This document shows, piece after piece, positions 17,793 through 26,073 of a stretch of 63,263 nt of DNA. Below the pieces are notes generated by a model. The model was given only the letters and a program-made list of their open reading frames with translations. It did not search any database and was not told where the DNA came from. The translations under genes were made by a program, and so were the position numbers. Numbering within the stretch: the first letter of the stretch is position 1; the number at the start of each line of letters is the position of its first letter. Origin of the DNA: Fusobacterium sp. SYSU M8D902 (GTDB lineage: Bacteria > Fusobacteriota > Fusobacteriia > Fusobacteriales > Fusobacteriaceae). The DNA lies in the NCBI RefSeq assembly GCF_040199715.1, contig NZ_JBEFNA010000008.1, positions 1 through 63,263 of the forward strand, read 5' to 3'.

Positions 17793-18287
17793 TTACTCAC
17801 AATCATCTTCAAATCCGTGGAAATGAACATGTCCATGCTCTAATTCTTCAGCAGTAGCTTCTCTTACATCAGCTACTTGAACTTCAAATCTAAGATCTTT
17901 TCCAGCAAATGGGTGGTTTCCGTCAGCTACAACTACATCATCTTCGATAGATGTAATAACATATTGTTGTTCAGTTCCGTCATCCATATCAGCTATGAAT
18001 TCCATTCCTTCATAAATATCATCAAACTCTACGAAATCCTCTTTGCTCATCTCTTCGATAAGCTCCTCATCATACTCTCCGTATCCTTCTTCTGGAGATA
18101 TCATTATAGTTGTAGAGAATCCTTTCTCTTTTCCTTCAAGAATCTCTTCTACTTTTGGAACGAATTGTCCCTCACCATGAATATAGAAAAAAGGTCCTAC
18201 ATCATTTGTATCTTCTAAAAGCTCGTTATTAGCGTTGTCATAAACTTTAAACTCAAGAGTTACAACCTTATCTTTTGAAATTTTCAT
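17793..18287 (-). CDS. slyD: SlyD-type FKBP peptidyl-prolyl isomerase
   Basis: 164 residues with the SlyD layout: an FKBP domain split by an insert-in-flap chaperone domain (about 70-125), recognised from FFYIHGEGQFVPKVEEILEG, PEEGYGEYDEEL and VVADGNHPFAGKDLRFEV. The tail HGHVHFHGFEDDCE is a short metal-binding His/Cys tail, far smaller than in E. coli. SlyD assists folding and nickel delivery. The ATG at 18287 was preferred over a GTG nine bases upstream because the AGAGGTG site then has normal spacing. Confidence 0.92.
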   Translation of the reverse strand: MKISKDKVVTLEFKVYDNANNELLEDTNDVGPFFYIHGEGQFVPKVEEILEGKEKGFSTTIMISPEEGYGEYDEELIEEMSKEDFVEFDDIYEGMEFIADMDDGTEQQYVITSIEDDVVVADGNHPFAGKDLRFEVQVADVREATAEELEHGHVHFHGFEDDCE

Positions 18288-18361
18288 ACCTTTCACCTCT
18301 TAATAATATAATAGTTCTACTAAAAGAATAACATAAATTTTAGAGTATGTCTATCTATTTA

Positions 18362-18949
18362 TCAAAAACCCATATTATATTTAACTTTTTCTACATTTTT
18401 TTTATCAGTTAGAAGCTCAAGGAGTAAAAAAGCAGTTTCAATAGCGTTTTTAGGTGCCGAACAGGTGATGATATTATGATCTCGTACTAAAGGCTCTCTA
18501 ACAGGGATAGCACCATAGTTTTTTAATTGGTTAAAGTATCTATCATTGTCATATAGATAAGTAGTAGCCTTTTTATCTCTGAGGATTCCAGCCTCTCCCA
18601 AAGGAATAACTCCAGTACATATTCCTACAATCAACTTATTATTTTCAAAAAAATGTTGTATAATATTCTTAAAGGAGCTTTTTTTCATATCTTCAAAATA
18701 TCCCTTGAATCCAAAACCACCAGGGATCACAAGTGCATCATACTCATTTAGAGAGAGAGTTTCAAATTCTAAATTTATTTCAGGAATAATCTTTAAATTC
18801 CAAGTATTTGAGATTACATTGTGGAAGCCAGCTGTTTTTAAAAGAGTGTTCTTTTTTCCTACAATGTTGTTCCAGCCAAAAATATCAACAAAGGGAGATA
18901 TCTCAAGTATTTCAGTCCCTTGTGAAATAAGTAGTAAAATTTTCTGCAT
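18362..18949 (-). CDS. DJ-1/PfpI family protein
   Basis: 195 residues of the DJ-1/ThiJ/PfpI superfamily. Landmarks are LLISQGTEILEISPFVDIFG at the start, the ALVIPGGFG strand and the nucleophile elbow IVGICTGVIPLG with its Cys. The family includes glyoxalases, deglycases and chaperones; the AraC-associated branch has a similar start. It diverges from the decarboxylase-arginase gene, from which it is separated by about 120 bases of promoter-rich DNA. Confidence 0.85.
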   Translation of the reverse strand: MQKILLLISQGTEILEISPFVDIFGWNNIVGKKNTLLKTAGFHNVISNTWNLKIIPEINLEFETLSLNEYDALVIPGGFGFKGYFEDMKKSSFKNIIQHFFENNKLIVGICTGVIPLGEAGILRDKKATTYLYDNDRYFNQLKNYGAIPVREPLVRDHNIITCSAPKNAIETAFLLLELLTDKKNVEKVKYNMGF

Positions 18950-18977
18950 AAATTTTCTCCTAAAAAAATAAAAATCA

Positions 18978-19006
18978 TTGACTAATTTGTTAAAAAGCTT
19001 TACAAT
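18978..19006 (+). promoter_or_regulatory. Promoter for the decarboxylase-arginase gene
   Basis: TTGACT, 17-base spacer, TACAAT; the leader to the ATG is about 60 bases. Confidence 0.6.
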
Positions 19007-19033
19007 ACATCAGTACAATAGAATTATACAATA
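19001..19033 (+). repeat. Three TACAATA direct repeats with a 13-base period
   Basis: TACAATA occurs at 19001-19007, 19014-19020 and 19027-19033, exactly 13 bases apart. The first copy contains the -10 and the others cover the probable transcription start and early leader. Confidence 0.7.
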
Positions 19034-19069
19034 TAAGAATAAAAAAAAACAATAACCAAAGGAGGTAAG

Positions 19070-21418
19070 ATGTCAAAGCTAGACCAAAATAAAACTCCAT
19101 TATTTTCTGTATTGAAAGATGTATATGCTGGAAGAGATATGCTTCCATTCCATGTACCTGGACATAAGAGAGGAAAAGGAGTAGACAAAGAATTTTATGA
19201 TTTTATGGGGAATGGACCTTTCTCCATAGATGTAACTATTTTTAAGATGGTAGATGGATTACACCAACCAAAAAGTTGTATAAAGGAAGCTCAAGAATTA
19301 GCAGCTGATGCTTACGGAGTAAAGAAAAGTTTCTTTGCTGTAAATGGAACATCTGGAGCTATCCAAGCAATGATTATGTCTGTTATTAAAGCAGGAGAGA
19401 AGATATTAGTTCCAAGAAACGTACATAAATCAGTATCTGCTGGAATAATATTAAGTGGTTCTGAACCAATTTATATGAATCCAGAAGTAGATGAGGAGTT
19501 AGGAATAGCCCACGGCGTTAGACCTCAAACTGTTGAGAATATGTTAAAGCAACACCCAGATATTAAGGCTGTTCTTATTATCAACCCTACTTATTATGGA
19601 GTGGCTACCGATATTAAAAAGATAGCTGAGATAGTTCACAGTTATGATATTCCATTAATAGTAGATGAGGCTCACGGACCACACCTACACTTCCATGATG
19701 AGTTACCAGTATCAGCTGTAGATTGTGGAGCAGATATCTGTACACAGAGTACACATAAGATAATAGGAGCAATGACTCAAATGTCACTTCTTCATGTAAA
19801 CTCAGATAGAGTAGATGTAAATAGAGTTAAACAGATCTTAAGTTTACTTCATACTACATCACCTTCATATCCATTAATGGCTTCACTAGATTGTGCTAGA
19901 AGACAGATAGCGACTGAAGGTAAGGAGCTTTTAGACAAGGCTTTAAAATTAGCTAGACGTTTTAGAGCAGAGGTTAATAGAATTCCTGGAATGTCTTGTT
20001 TTGGAGAGGAGATAGTAGGAAGAGAGGGAGTATTTGCTTTTGATCCTACAAAGATAACAATAACTGCAAAAGAGTTAGGACTTACAGGTTCTGAATTAGA
20101 GAGTATCTTAACTGACGAGTATAACATACAGATGGAACTTTCAGATTTCTATAATGTATTAGGACTTGTTACAATTGGAGATACAGATGAGAGTATAGAT
20201 AAGTTGATCAATGCTCTAAAGAGTATCAGTGAAAAATACTATGGAAAAGGAAATAAATTAAAGAGAGAATTCTTAAAAATGCCACCTATTCCAGAGCAAG
20301 TATTGATTCCAAGGGAAGCTTTCTACAGTGATAAGAATAAAGTTTTATTTGCTGAAAGTGAGGGAAAAATCTGTGGTGAGATGATAATGGCTTATCCACC
20401 AGGAATCCCTGTAATAACTCCAGGAGAGAGAATCTCTGCTGAGATTATAGATTATATCAACGACCTAAAAGATGCTCAGTTACATGTACAAGGAATGGAG
20501 GATCCAGAACTAGTATATATCAATGTAATTGAAGAGGAAGATGCTGTATATCTATACACTGAAAAAATGAAGAGCAAAATGTTTGGAGTTCCAATGAACT
20601 TAGGAGCTAATAAAGCTGGAATTGAGTTTGGACTAGACGTTCTTTGTGAAAACTATCCAGATACATTTGATGAGATGGAAGTTATCGAGATTGAAAAACA
20701 AAAAGAGAATTTCAACGAATGGAATTTAAAATATAAAAATACAATATTAGACACTTGTGAGAAATTAGCTTCTTCTGTAAATGAAGCTGTAAGAGATGGA
20801 TATAGACCAATTATAATTGGAGGAGACCACTCAATAGCTCTAGGAAGTATATCAGGAGTATCATTGGAAAAAGAGATTGGAGTAGTGTGGATAGATGCTC
20901 ACGGAGATATGAATACAGATGAGTCTACAATATCTGGAAATATCCACGGAATGCCACTAGCTCTATTACAAGGTGCTGGAGATAGAGATTTAGTAAACTG
21001 TTTCTATGAGGGTGCTAAGATAGATAGTAAAAATGTAGTAATACTAGGTGCTAGAGACTTAGACTTCAAAGAGAGAGAGGTTATTGATCAACTTGGAGTA
21101 AAAGTAATATACCATGATGAAGTATTACAAAAAGGATTGGATAGAGTGTTAGAAGAGATACAGGACTACTTAAAAGTAGACAATATCCATATCAGTTTTG
21201 ACGTGGATTCTGTAAATCCAGAGTTTGCACCAGGAGTAAGTACTCCAGTAAGAAATGGATTTACTACTGATGAAGTATTCCAAACTTTCAAATTCCTATT
21301 TAAAAACTACTTTGTAACATCTGTTGATATTGTAGAATTTAACCCAGTAAATGATAAAAATAATAAAACACTAGATTTCGTAAATGAATTAACTGAGTAT
21401 GTAGTTAATCCAGATTAA
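19070..21418 (+). CDS. Bifunctional ornithine (Orn/Lys/Arg) decarboxylase-arginase fusion
   Basis: A 782-residue fusion of two enzymes. Residues 1 to about 485 are a fold-type I Orn/Lys/Arg decarboxylase of the Bacillus SpeA/YaaO size class: FHVPGHKRG near residue 26, VNGTSGA, DEAHGPHLHF, and Lys230 in STHKIIGAMTQ for PLP. Residues about 504-782 are a ureohydrolase with all six manganese ligands: His587 (GGDHS), Asp609, His611 and Asp613 (DAHGDMN), Asp711 and Asp713 (DVDS). The NTDESTISGNIHGMP segment and the start GVPMNLGANKAGIEFG match arginase rather than agmatinase. Inferred reaction: arginine to ornithine plus urea, then ornithine to putrescine plus CO2. The opposite order (arginine decarboxylase then agmatinase) is less likely. 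No frameshift or internal stop; AGGAGG site at the start. Confidence 0.9.
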   Translation: MSKLDQNKTPLFSVLKDVYAGRDMLPFHVPGHKRGKGVDKEFYDFMGNGPFSIDVTIFKMVDGLHQPKSCIKEAQELAADAYGVKKSFFAVNGTSGAIQAMIMSVIKAGEKILVPRNVHKSVSAGIILSGSEPIYMNPEVDEELGIAHGVRPQTVENMLKQHPDIKAVLIINPTYYGVATDIKKIAEIVHSYDIPLIVDEAHGPHLHFHDELPVSAVDCGADICTQSTHKIIGAMTQMSLLHVNSDRVDVNRVKQILSLLHTTSPSYPLMASLDCARRQIATEGKELLDKALKLARRFRAEVNRIPGMSCFGEEIVGREGVFAFDPTKITITAKELGLTGSELESILTDEYNIQMELSDFYNVLGLVTIGDTDESIDKLINALKSISEKYYGKGNKLKREFLKMPPIPEQVLIPREAFYSDKNKVLFAESEGKICGEMIMAYPPGIPVITPGERISAEIIDYINDLKDAQLHVQGMEDPELVYINVIEEEDAVYLYTEKMKSKMFGVPMNLGANKAGIEFGLDVLCENYPDTFDEMEVIEIEKQKENFNEWNLKYKNTILDTCEKLASSVNEAVRDGYRPIIIGGDHSIALGSISGVSLEKEIGVVWIDAHGDMNTDESTISGNIHGMPLALLQGAGDRDLVNCFYEGAKIDSKNVVILGARDLDFKEREVIDQLGVKVIYHDEVLQKGLDRVLEEIQDYLKVDNIHISFDVDSVNPEFAPGVSTPVRNGFTTDEVFQTFKFLFKNYFVTSVDIVEFNPVNDKNNKTLDFVNELTEYVVNPD

Positions 21419-21427
21419 TAGTATTTT

Positions 21428-21470
21428 AAAGGGGAAAGTAAAAAAATATTTTACTTATCCCCTTTTTTTT
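21428..21470 (+). terminator. Terminator after the decarboxylase-arginase gene
   Basis: AAGGGGAAAGTAAAA pairs with TTTTACTTATCCCCTT (one bulge), followed by about ten T residues. Confidence 0.85.
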
Positions 21471-21531
21471 TCGCCTAAATAGAAGTATAATATAGTAAAG
21501 ATATAGTACTTCTAAAGGTGGGGTGAGATAT

Positions 21532-22275
21532 ATGAAAAAAATGATTATACTGTTGATGCTTGTGTTCTCTGCACTGCTGTTGGCAGAGGAGAGATATATC
21601 TATGAAACAGTTCCAGTTACTCAAAAATTGGATAGTATAAGAGTTGTTAGAGTCTTAAATGGTGAGGATACAGGTCTGTATGGAATTATAGATCTAGATA
21701 ATAACTTTTTGACAAAAACTAATAATATCTTAATCTCGCTTCAAGAAAATTACATATATTTAGTGGATATAGACTACAAAGAGGGTTTGATGACACTAGA
21801 TGGAAAATGGATAGCTGAAATAGGTAAGTACAAGTACAAAGATAAACACTCAAGTATGTATATGAAGAGTGTAGGAAAGAGTACAAGAGAGTTTTTTATA
21901 GTATATTCAAAGGATAACGGTAGTTATAAGTATGGATATATAGATTACAATGGAGAGCTAGTAATCCCTATGGAGTATGATGAGGCACAGAACTTCAATG
22001 AAGGTTTGGCTGGAGTTAAGTCCAATGGAAAATGGGGATTTATAGATGAAAATGGAAATGTGAGAATAGGTTTTAATTTTGACAGTGTAAGTGATTTCAA
22101 AGATGGAATGGCACTGGTGAAATTAGGTGATGAATCATATTATATTGATAAACAGGGAAATAGAAAGATATTTAAATCTTTATATAAAAATGTGAAAGGA
22201 AAGATTGAAAATATAGGATTTCATATTGGGGAAGCTTTTGAGAAGAAATTAAGAATAAAAGAGAAGACACGTTAG
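21532..22275 (+). CDS. Exported WG-repeat protein
   Basis: 247 residues. An N-terminal signal peptide (MKKMIILLMLVFSALLLAEE) is followed by at least three WG-type repeats: YGYIDYNGELVIPMEYDEA, KWGFIDENGNVRIGFNFDSV and a weaker SYYIDKQGN. WG repeats form beta propeller-like or elongated folds of unknown function. The ATG at 21532 gives the signal peptide a normal start. A 7-base inverted repeat (AGAAGTA/TACTTCT, 21481-21512) surrounds its -10 TATAAT. The gene ends 9 bases before mscS. Confidence 0.75.
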   Translation: MKKMIILLMLVFSALLLAEERYIYETVPVTQKLDSIRVVRVLNGEDTGLYGIIDLDNNFLTKTNNILISLQENYIYLVDIDYKEGLMTLDGKWIAEIGKYKYKDKHSSMYMKSVGKSTREFFIVYSKDNGSYKYGYIDYNGELVIPMEYDEAQNFNEGLAGVKSNGKWGFIDENGNVRIGFNFDSVSDFKDGMALVKLGDESYYIDKQGNRKIFKSLYKNVKGKIENIGFHIGEAFEKKLRIKEKTR

Positions 22276-22284
22276 GAGAAAATA

Positions 22285-23151
22285 ATGGATTTACTAGAGA
22301 TAATTACTTCTGTCGAAGGCGAGAACGGAAAACACATTTTAAAGATTATTTTAAATGATTCAGTTATGTTTATTTTAAGACTTATACTGTTTCTAATTGT
22401 GATATATATAGGAAAAAAAATAATAGAATTTTTATTAAATAAGTTAGATGCAGTCCCCCAAACTAAATTAAATACAGGAGCAAGAGATTTTACAAAATCA
22501 TTTGTAAAACTCAGTCTATATGTCGTTTTATTTTTATTGGGATTGTTAATTTTTGGATTTAATGAGCACTCTATATTTACAATGATCAGTGCTATAGGAT
22601 TGGGAATAGGAATATCTCTAAAAGATTTTCTATCTAACTTGGCTGGTGGAGTGATAATACTGTTCACAAAACCATTCAATGTTGGAGAGTATATTGAGGT
22701 GAGTGGTGCCTTTGGAAAGGTGTGTAAGATTGAGGTATTCTCTACACATATAGATACTTTAGATAGTAAGAGAGTTATTATTCCAAATAACTTAATGGTG
22801 AATAGCTTGGTAGTTAATTATGATACAAATGAGTATAGAAAGATAAAGTTAGATATATCAGTTTCATATGAGTGTGACCATTTAAAAGCTATTGAGTTAT
22901 TGGAGAATATTAGTAAAACATTTCCTGGATTGGAACATGATAGAAAGACCTTTATCAATTTTATGGAGTATGGGGCATCTTCAGTGAACATACTATTTAT
23001 AGCTTGGTCAAAAAGGGACAATTACTATAGGACGAGAAGTCTTTTGATAGCACATATAATAAAAGTATTCAATGAGGCTAATATTGAGATACCATATGAT
23101 AAATTAGATGTAAATATAAAGGAGGAGCCGGAGAAAGAGGAGAAAAATTAG
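22285..23151 (+). CDS. MscS-type mechanosensitive channel
   Basis: 288 residues, the size of E. coli MscS. Two or three N-terminal helices lead to the pore helix TM3, here AIGLGIGISLKDFLSNLAGG, rich in Gly/Ala, followed by the beta domain (FNVGEYIEVSGAFGKVCKIEVFST, TLDSKRVIIPNNLMVNS) and the mixed C-terminal domain. It opens under membrane tension to release osmolytes. The acidic-lysine tail EEPEKEEKN is variable. It lies 9 bases after the WG-repeat gene and 9 before yitT, forming a three-gene unit. Confidence 0.92.
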   Translation: MDLLEIITSVEGENGKHILKIILNDSVMFILRLILFLIVIYIGKKIIEFLLNKLDAVPQTKLNTGARDFTKSFVKLSLYVVLFLLGLLIFGFNEHSIFTMISAIGLGIGISLKDFLSNLAGGVIILFTKPFNVGEYIEVSGAFGKVCKIEVFSTHIDTLDSKRVIIPNNLMVNSLVVNYDTNEYRKIKLDISVSYECDHLKAIELLENISKTFPGLEHDRKTFINFMEYGASSVNILFIAWSKRDNYYRTRSLLIAHIIKVFNEANIEIPYDKLDVNIKEEPEKEEKN

Positions 23152-23160
23152 GAGGAAAAA

Positions 23161-24021
23161 GTGCAAAATAAAATATTAAAATATTTAAAAGAGTATTCGA
23201 TTATAACAGTTGGATGTATATTCTATGCTGTTTCAATAAATTATTTTTTCATATCTAACCATTTAGCAGAGGGTGGAGTAGCAGGGATCTGTCTTATTTT
23301 ATACTATTTATTTAAGATACCTGTAGGGATTATGTATTTTGTAATAAATATACCACTACTTATAATGGCTTGGAAGATGGTTGGAAAGGATTTTCTGTTT
23401 AAAACTCTCTATGGAACTACTTGTTTATCAGTTTTATTGTCACTTACAGAGAATATCAAAGGACCGACTAATGATATTATGCTAGGATCAATTTATGGAG
23501 GTCTATTTGTGGGTATTGGATTAGGATTGATATTTATGGTAAATGGATCTACTGGTGGAACAGATGTAGTTGCTCGTATACTAAATAGATATTTTGATAT
23601 TCCATTGGGAAAGACAATGCTCTTTCTTGATGTGGTAATTTTAGGGATAGCAGCTATATTTTTTGGAAAAGAGATAGTTATGTACACTTTAATAGCTATG
23701 TTAATTGTATCAAAGGCTATTGATTATTTTCAAGATGGGTATACTAAATCAAAGGGAATTACAATAATATCTGAAAAATCTGATGAGATAAGAAGTAAAA
23801 TTATGAAGGAAACAGAGAGAGGAACTACTGTTATAAATGGTATAGGTGGTTATACTCAAAATAATATAAAAATTATCTATTGTGTAGCTAGTAAATTTGA
23901 GCTAAATAGAATAAAGATGATTGTTAAGGAGATTGATTCTTATGCTTTCATAACTGTATCAGATGTTTCTGAAGTATGGGGAGAGGGATTTAAATCTCTG
24001 CGGTCAAATAAAAAACATTAA
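23161..24021 (+). CDS. YitT family membrane protein
   Basis: 286 residues with five or six hydrophobic helices (DUF161) and a C-terminal DUF2179 soluble domain from about residue 200 (GITIISEKSDEIRSKIM, TTVINGIGGYTQ). SNHLAEGGVAGI and NGSTGGTDVVARIL are the family signatures. The function is unknown; transport has been suggested. It begins with GTG, with AGGAGG before it, right behind mscS. Confidence 0.85.
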   Translation: MQNKILKYLKEYSIITVGCIFYAVSINYFFISNHLAEGGVAGICLILYYLFKIPVGIMYFVINIPLLIMAWKMVGKDFLFKTLYGTTCLSVLLSLTENIKGPTNDIMLGSIYGGLFVGIGLGLIFMVNGSTGGTDVVARILNRYFDIPLGKTMLFLDVVILGIAAIFFGKEIVMYTLIAMLIVSKAIDYFQDGYTKSKGITIISEKSDEIRSKIMKETERGTTVINGIGGYTQNNIKIIYCVASKFELNRIKMIVKEIDSYAFITVSDVSEVWGEGFKSLRSNKKH

Positions 24022-24023
24022 AC

Positions 24024-24062
24024 TAAAAAAAGAGAGCGAGTAGAGTGTGTCGCTCTCTTTTA
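24024..24062. terminator. Bidirectional terminator
   Basis: AAAAGAGAGCGA pairs with TCGCTCTCTTTT between convergent yitT and the flavodoxin gene; A-run and T-run on both sides. Confidence 0.85.
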
Positions 24063-24064
24063 TA

Positions 24065-24685
24065 TTATCTAATAAAGTTAGTTTTAATAGGAGTTTCGTA
24101 ATCTACAGGTTTAACTCCCAGCTTTTTACCAGCTTCAATACATTGAAGCAACCAGATAAAATTTTGAGCTAAGGTTCTCAGTGTCTGTAATCCTTCCTCA
24201 TCTTTCATAACCTCTTCAGGAGTATTTCCATGTATCTGATTCCAATATTGAGAGGTAACAATAGGCATATTAGAGATACTGAAATACTTGTTTAATCTAT
24301 CAAAAGCTGAACTTGCACCTCCACGTCTACAAGATACAATTGCTGTTCCAAGCTTTCCAGTCATCTTACTTCTGTACGAGTAAAACAATCTATCTAAGAA
24401 GGCAGTGATCTGTCCAGAGGGACCAGCATAGTAAACAGGAGAGCCTACAACTATTCCATCAAATTCCTCTATTCTCTCGCCAATTCTATTAACCTCATCA
24501 TCAAAGACACATTTTCCAACACTTCTACACTTACCACAAGCTATACAACCAGCTATAGGTTTTTTTCCAAGGTAGAGTATTTCACTTTCAATACCTGACT
24601 TTGAAAATACTTGAGCCATCTCTTTTAAACCTGTATAGGTACATCCTTTTTCGTTAGGACTACCATTGATCAATAAAACTTTCAT
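24065..24685 (-). CDS. Flavodoxin-fold iron-sulfur flavoprotein
   Basis: 206 residues. LLINGSPNEKGCTY binds the FMN phosphate and VVGSPVYYAGPSGQ the isoalloxazine. Between them CIACGKCRSVGKC has the compact Cys motif of archaeal-type iron-sulfur flavoproteins, so a 4Fe-4S cluster is plausible. Such proteins shuttle electrons or reduce quinones and oxygen species in anaerobes. It lies 22 bases after tdk on the minus strand and may be co-transcribed with it. Confidence 0.85.
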   Translation of the reverse strand: MKVLLINGSPNEKGCTYTGLKEMAQVFSKSGIESEILYLGKKPIAGCIACGKCRSVGKCVFDDEVNRIGERIEEFDGIVVGSPVYYAGPSGQITAFLDRLFYSYRSKMTGKLGTAIVSCRRGGASSAFDRLNKYFSISNMPIVTSQYWNQIHGNTPEEVMKDEEGLQTLRTLAQNFIWLLQCIEAGKKLGVKPVDYETPIKTNFIR

Positions 24686-24707
24686 AAAAATCCTTCCTTT
24701 TCTATTT

Positions 24708-25268
24708 TTATTTCTCTTTATGATCTAAGAAACACTTTAAACAAACACCTTTAAAGTGGTTTCCAATAATGATCTCTCCTCCATCTTTATTTTGACTTTC
24801 ATCAACTAAAATATTCATTGTAGCCTTAGCATCTCCACACACTTCACAAACAGTAGGAATTTCAACAATTTTAGTAACGAATGGTAACATGTAAGCTACT
24901 GTTTCAAAAAGCTCACCCATAAAATTAGACATAAGCCCATAGCTAAAAACAAGTGTTTTAGAGTTTCTAATGATTTTAACTAGATCATCTATCTGAGATT
25001 TTGTAATAAACTGTACTTCATCTATTAAAATAAGATTAGGTTTATTTTCAAGCCACCAATCATAAAGGTTGAAATCTTTAGTCATTATAATGGCGTCCAT
25101 ACCCTCTTTTAAGGCTCTACTCTTTATCTTTCCACCATCTCTAGTATTTGTTGAAGGTTGAAAGACAGCCACCTTTTTACCAGCCATAATATTTCTATGT
25201 CCAGTCAAAATAAGCTCAGCACTTTTTCTAGCACCAACAACTGAATAATAAAATACGAATTTTCCCAT
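24708..25268 (-). CDS. tdk: Thymidine kinase with an altered P-loop
   Basis: 186 residues of the type II thymidine kinase family, which phosphorylates thymidine in the salvage pathway. The DEVQF block (catalytic Glu near residue 84 to 90), the YGLMSNF lasso and the zinc ligands CEVC and CLKC are present. The P-loop reads VVGARKSAE, where E. coli Tdk has AMNAGKST, so the Gly before the Lys is Arg. The change may alter ATP binding or be tolerated in this lineage. An extended -10 (TGCTATAAT) lies about 35 bases before the start. Confidence 0.88.
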   Translation of the reverse strand: MGKFVFYYSVVGARKSAELILTGHRNIMAGKKVAVFQPSTNTRDGGKIKSRALKEGMDAIIMTKDFNLYDWWLENKPNLILIDEVQFITKSQIDDLVKIIRNSKTLVFSYGLMSNFMGELFETVAYMLPFVTKIVEIPTVCEVCGDAKATMNILVDESQNKDGGEIIIGNHFKGVCLKCFLDHKEK

Positions 25269-25350
25269 TGAACTCTCCTTTATAAAAAATTTTCAATTTA
25301 AATTATAGCACAAAACTCTAGAAAAATAGAGACTAAACTTCAAAAATAAA

Positions 25351-25448
25351 AAGTGTACACTTATAATAGTGTTGACTTATTGTTTAAATAGTGATATAAC
25401 CATATATATAGAGATTAAATTTTACTTAACATTAAATAAGTGTACACT
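25351..25448 (+). promoter_or_regulatory. Promoter flanked by twin palindromic operators for the ccpN-ppdK-fbp operon
   Basis: TTGACT (25372-25377), a 17-base spacer and TATAAC (25395-25400) make a good promoter. The palindrome AAGTGTACACTT (25351-25362) lies just upstream, and AAGTGTACACT (25438-25448) in the leader, 14 bases before the ccpN ATG. Two identical dyads straddling a promoter suggest DNA looping or cooperative repression, most simply autoregulation by CcpN. The upstream copy also lies about 80 bases before tdk on the other strand. Confidence 0.7.
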
Positions 25449-25461
25449 AATAGGAGGAATA

Positions 25462-26064
25462 ATGAGTCTTACTGAAAGACAGAGACAGATATTAAAGATA
25501 GTTAGAGAGAATGAACCAATTATAGGAGATGAGATAGCAAAAAAACTATCTTTAACAAGATCAGCATTGAGAACAGATTTTTCAGTGTTAACTAAGGCAG
25601 GTTTTTTAAAATCTAAACCTAAATTGGGATATACCTATGTAGCGAGGGAAGAGAAAAGATATATTAAGGATATAATGGGAGATGTGGTATCAGTAGATTC
25701 AGAGCTTTCTGTATATGAGACGATAATAAAAATATTTACTAAAGATGTAGGAACTATGTTTATAACAGAGAGGAATAGCCTTGTAGGAATAGTATCAAGA
25801 AAAGATCTATTGAAGATAGCAATAGGAAAAAATGATATAGAGAGAGTACCGATAAATATTGTTATGACAAGAATGCCGAATATAATCTATTGTGAAGAGA
25901 ATGAACCTATAATTGAAGGTGTGAAAAAGATAATAGAGCATCAAATAGATTGTATTCCAGTAGTAAAGATAAAAGAGGTGAAGGGGAAAAAAATATATGA
26001 GCTTGTTGGAAGATTGACTAAAACTAATATAGCTAAACTTTTCTTAGAATATTATAGTAAATAG
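25462..26064 (+). CDS. ccpN: CcpN-like repressor (HTH plus paired CBS domains)
   Basis: 200 residues: an HTH_11 winged helix (LTERQRQILKIVRENEPI, ALRTDFSVLTKAGFL, about 2-60) and two CBS modules (about 70-195) that bind adenine nucleotides. CcpN of Bacillus represses gluconeogenic genes when glucose is present, with its activity tuned by ATP/ADP through the CBS pair. Here it is followed directly by ppdK and fbp, a strong context match. The longer upstream frame was rejected because AGGAGG sits just before the ATG at 25462 and the family starts here. Confidence 0.9.
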   Translation: MSLTERQRQILKIVRENEPIIGDEIAKKLSLTRSALRTDFSVLTKAGFLKSKPKLGYTYVAREEKRYIKDIMGDVVSVDSELSVYETIIKIFTKDVGTMFITERNSLVGIVSRKDLLKIAIGKNDIERVPINIVMTRMPNIIYCEENEPIIEGVKKIIEHQIDCIPVVKIKEVKGKKIYELVGRLTKTNIAKLFLEYYSK

Positions 26065-26073
26065 GAGGAAGAA

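Noticed and set aside
19001-19033. CRISPR-like array
   Set aside because: The 7-base repeat with 6-base gaps is far too short for a CRISPR repeat-spacer unit, and no cas genes are present anywhere in the window.
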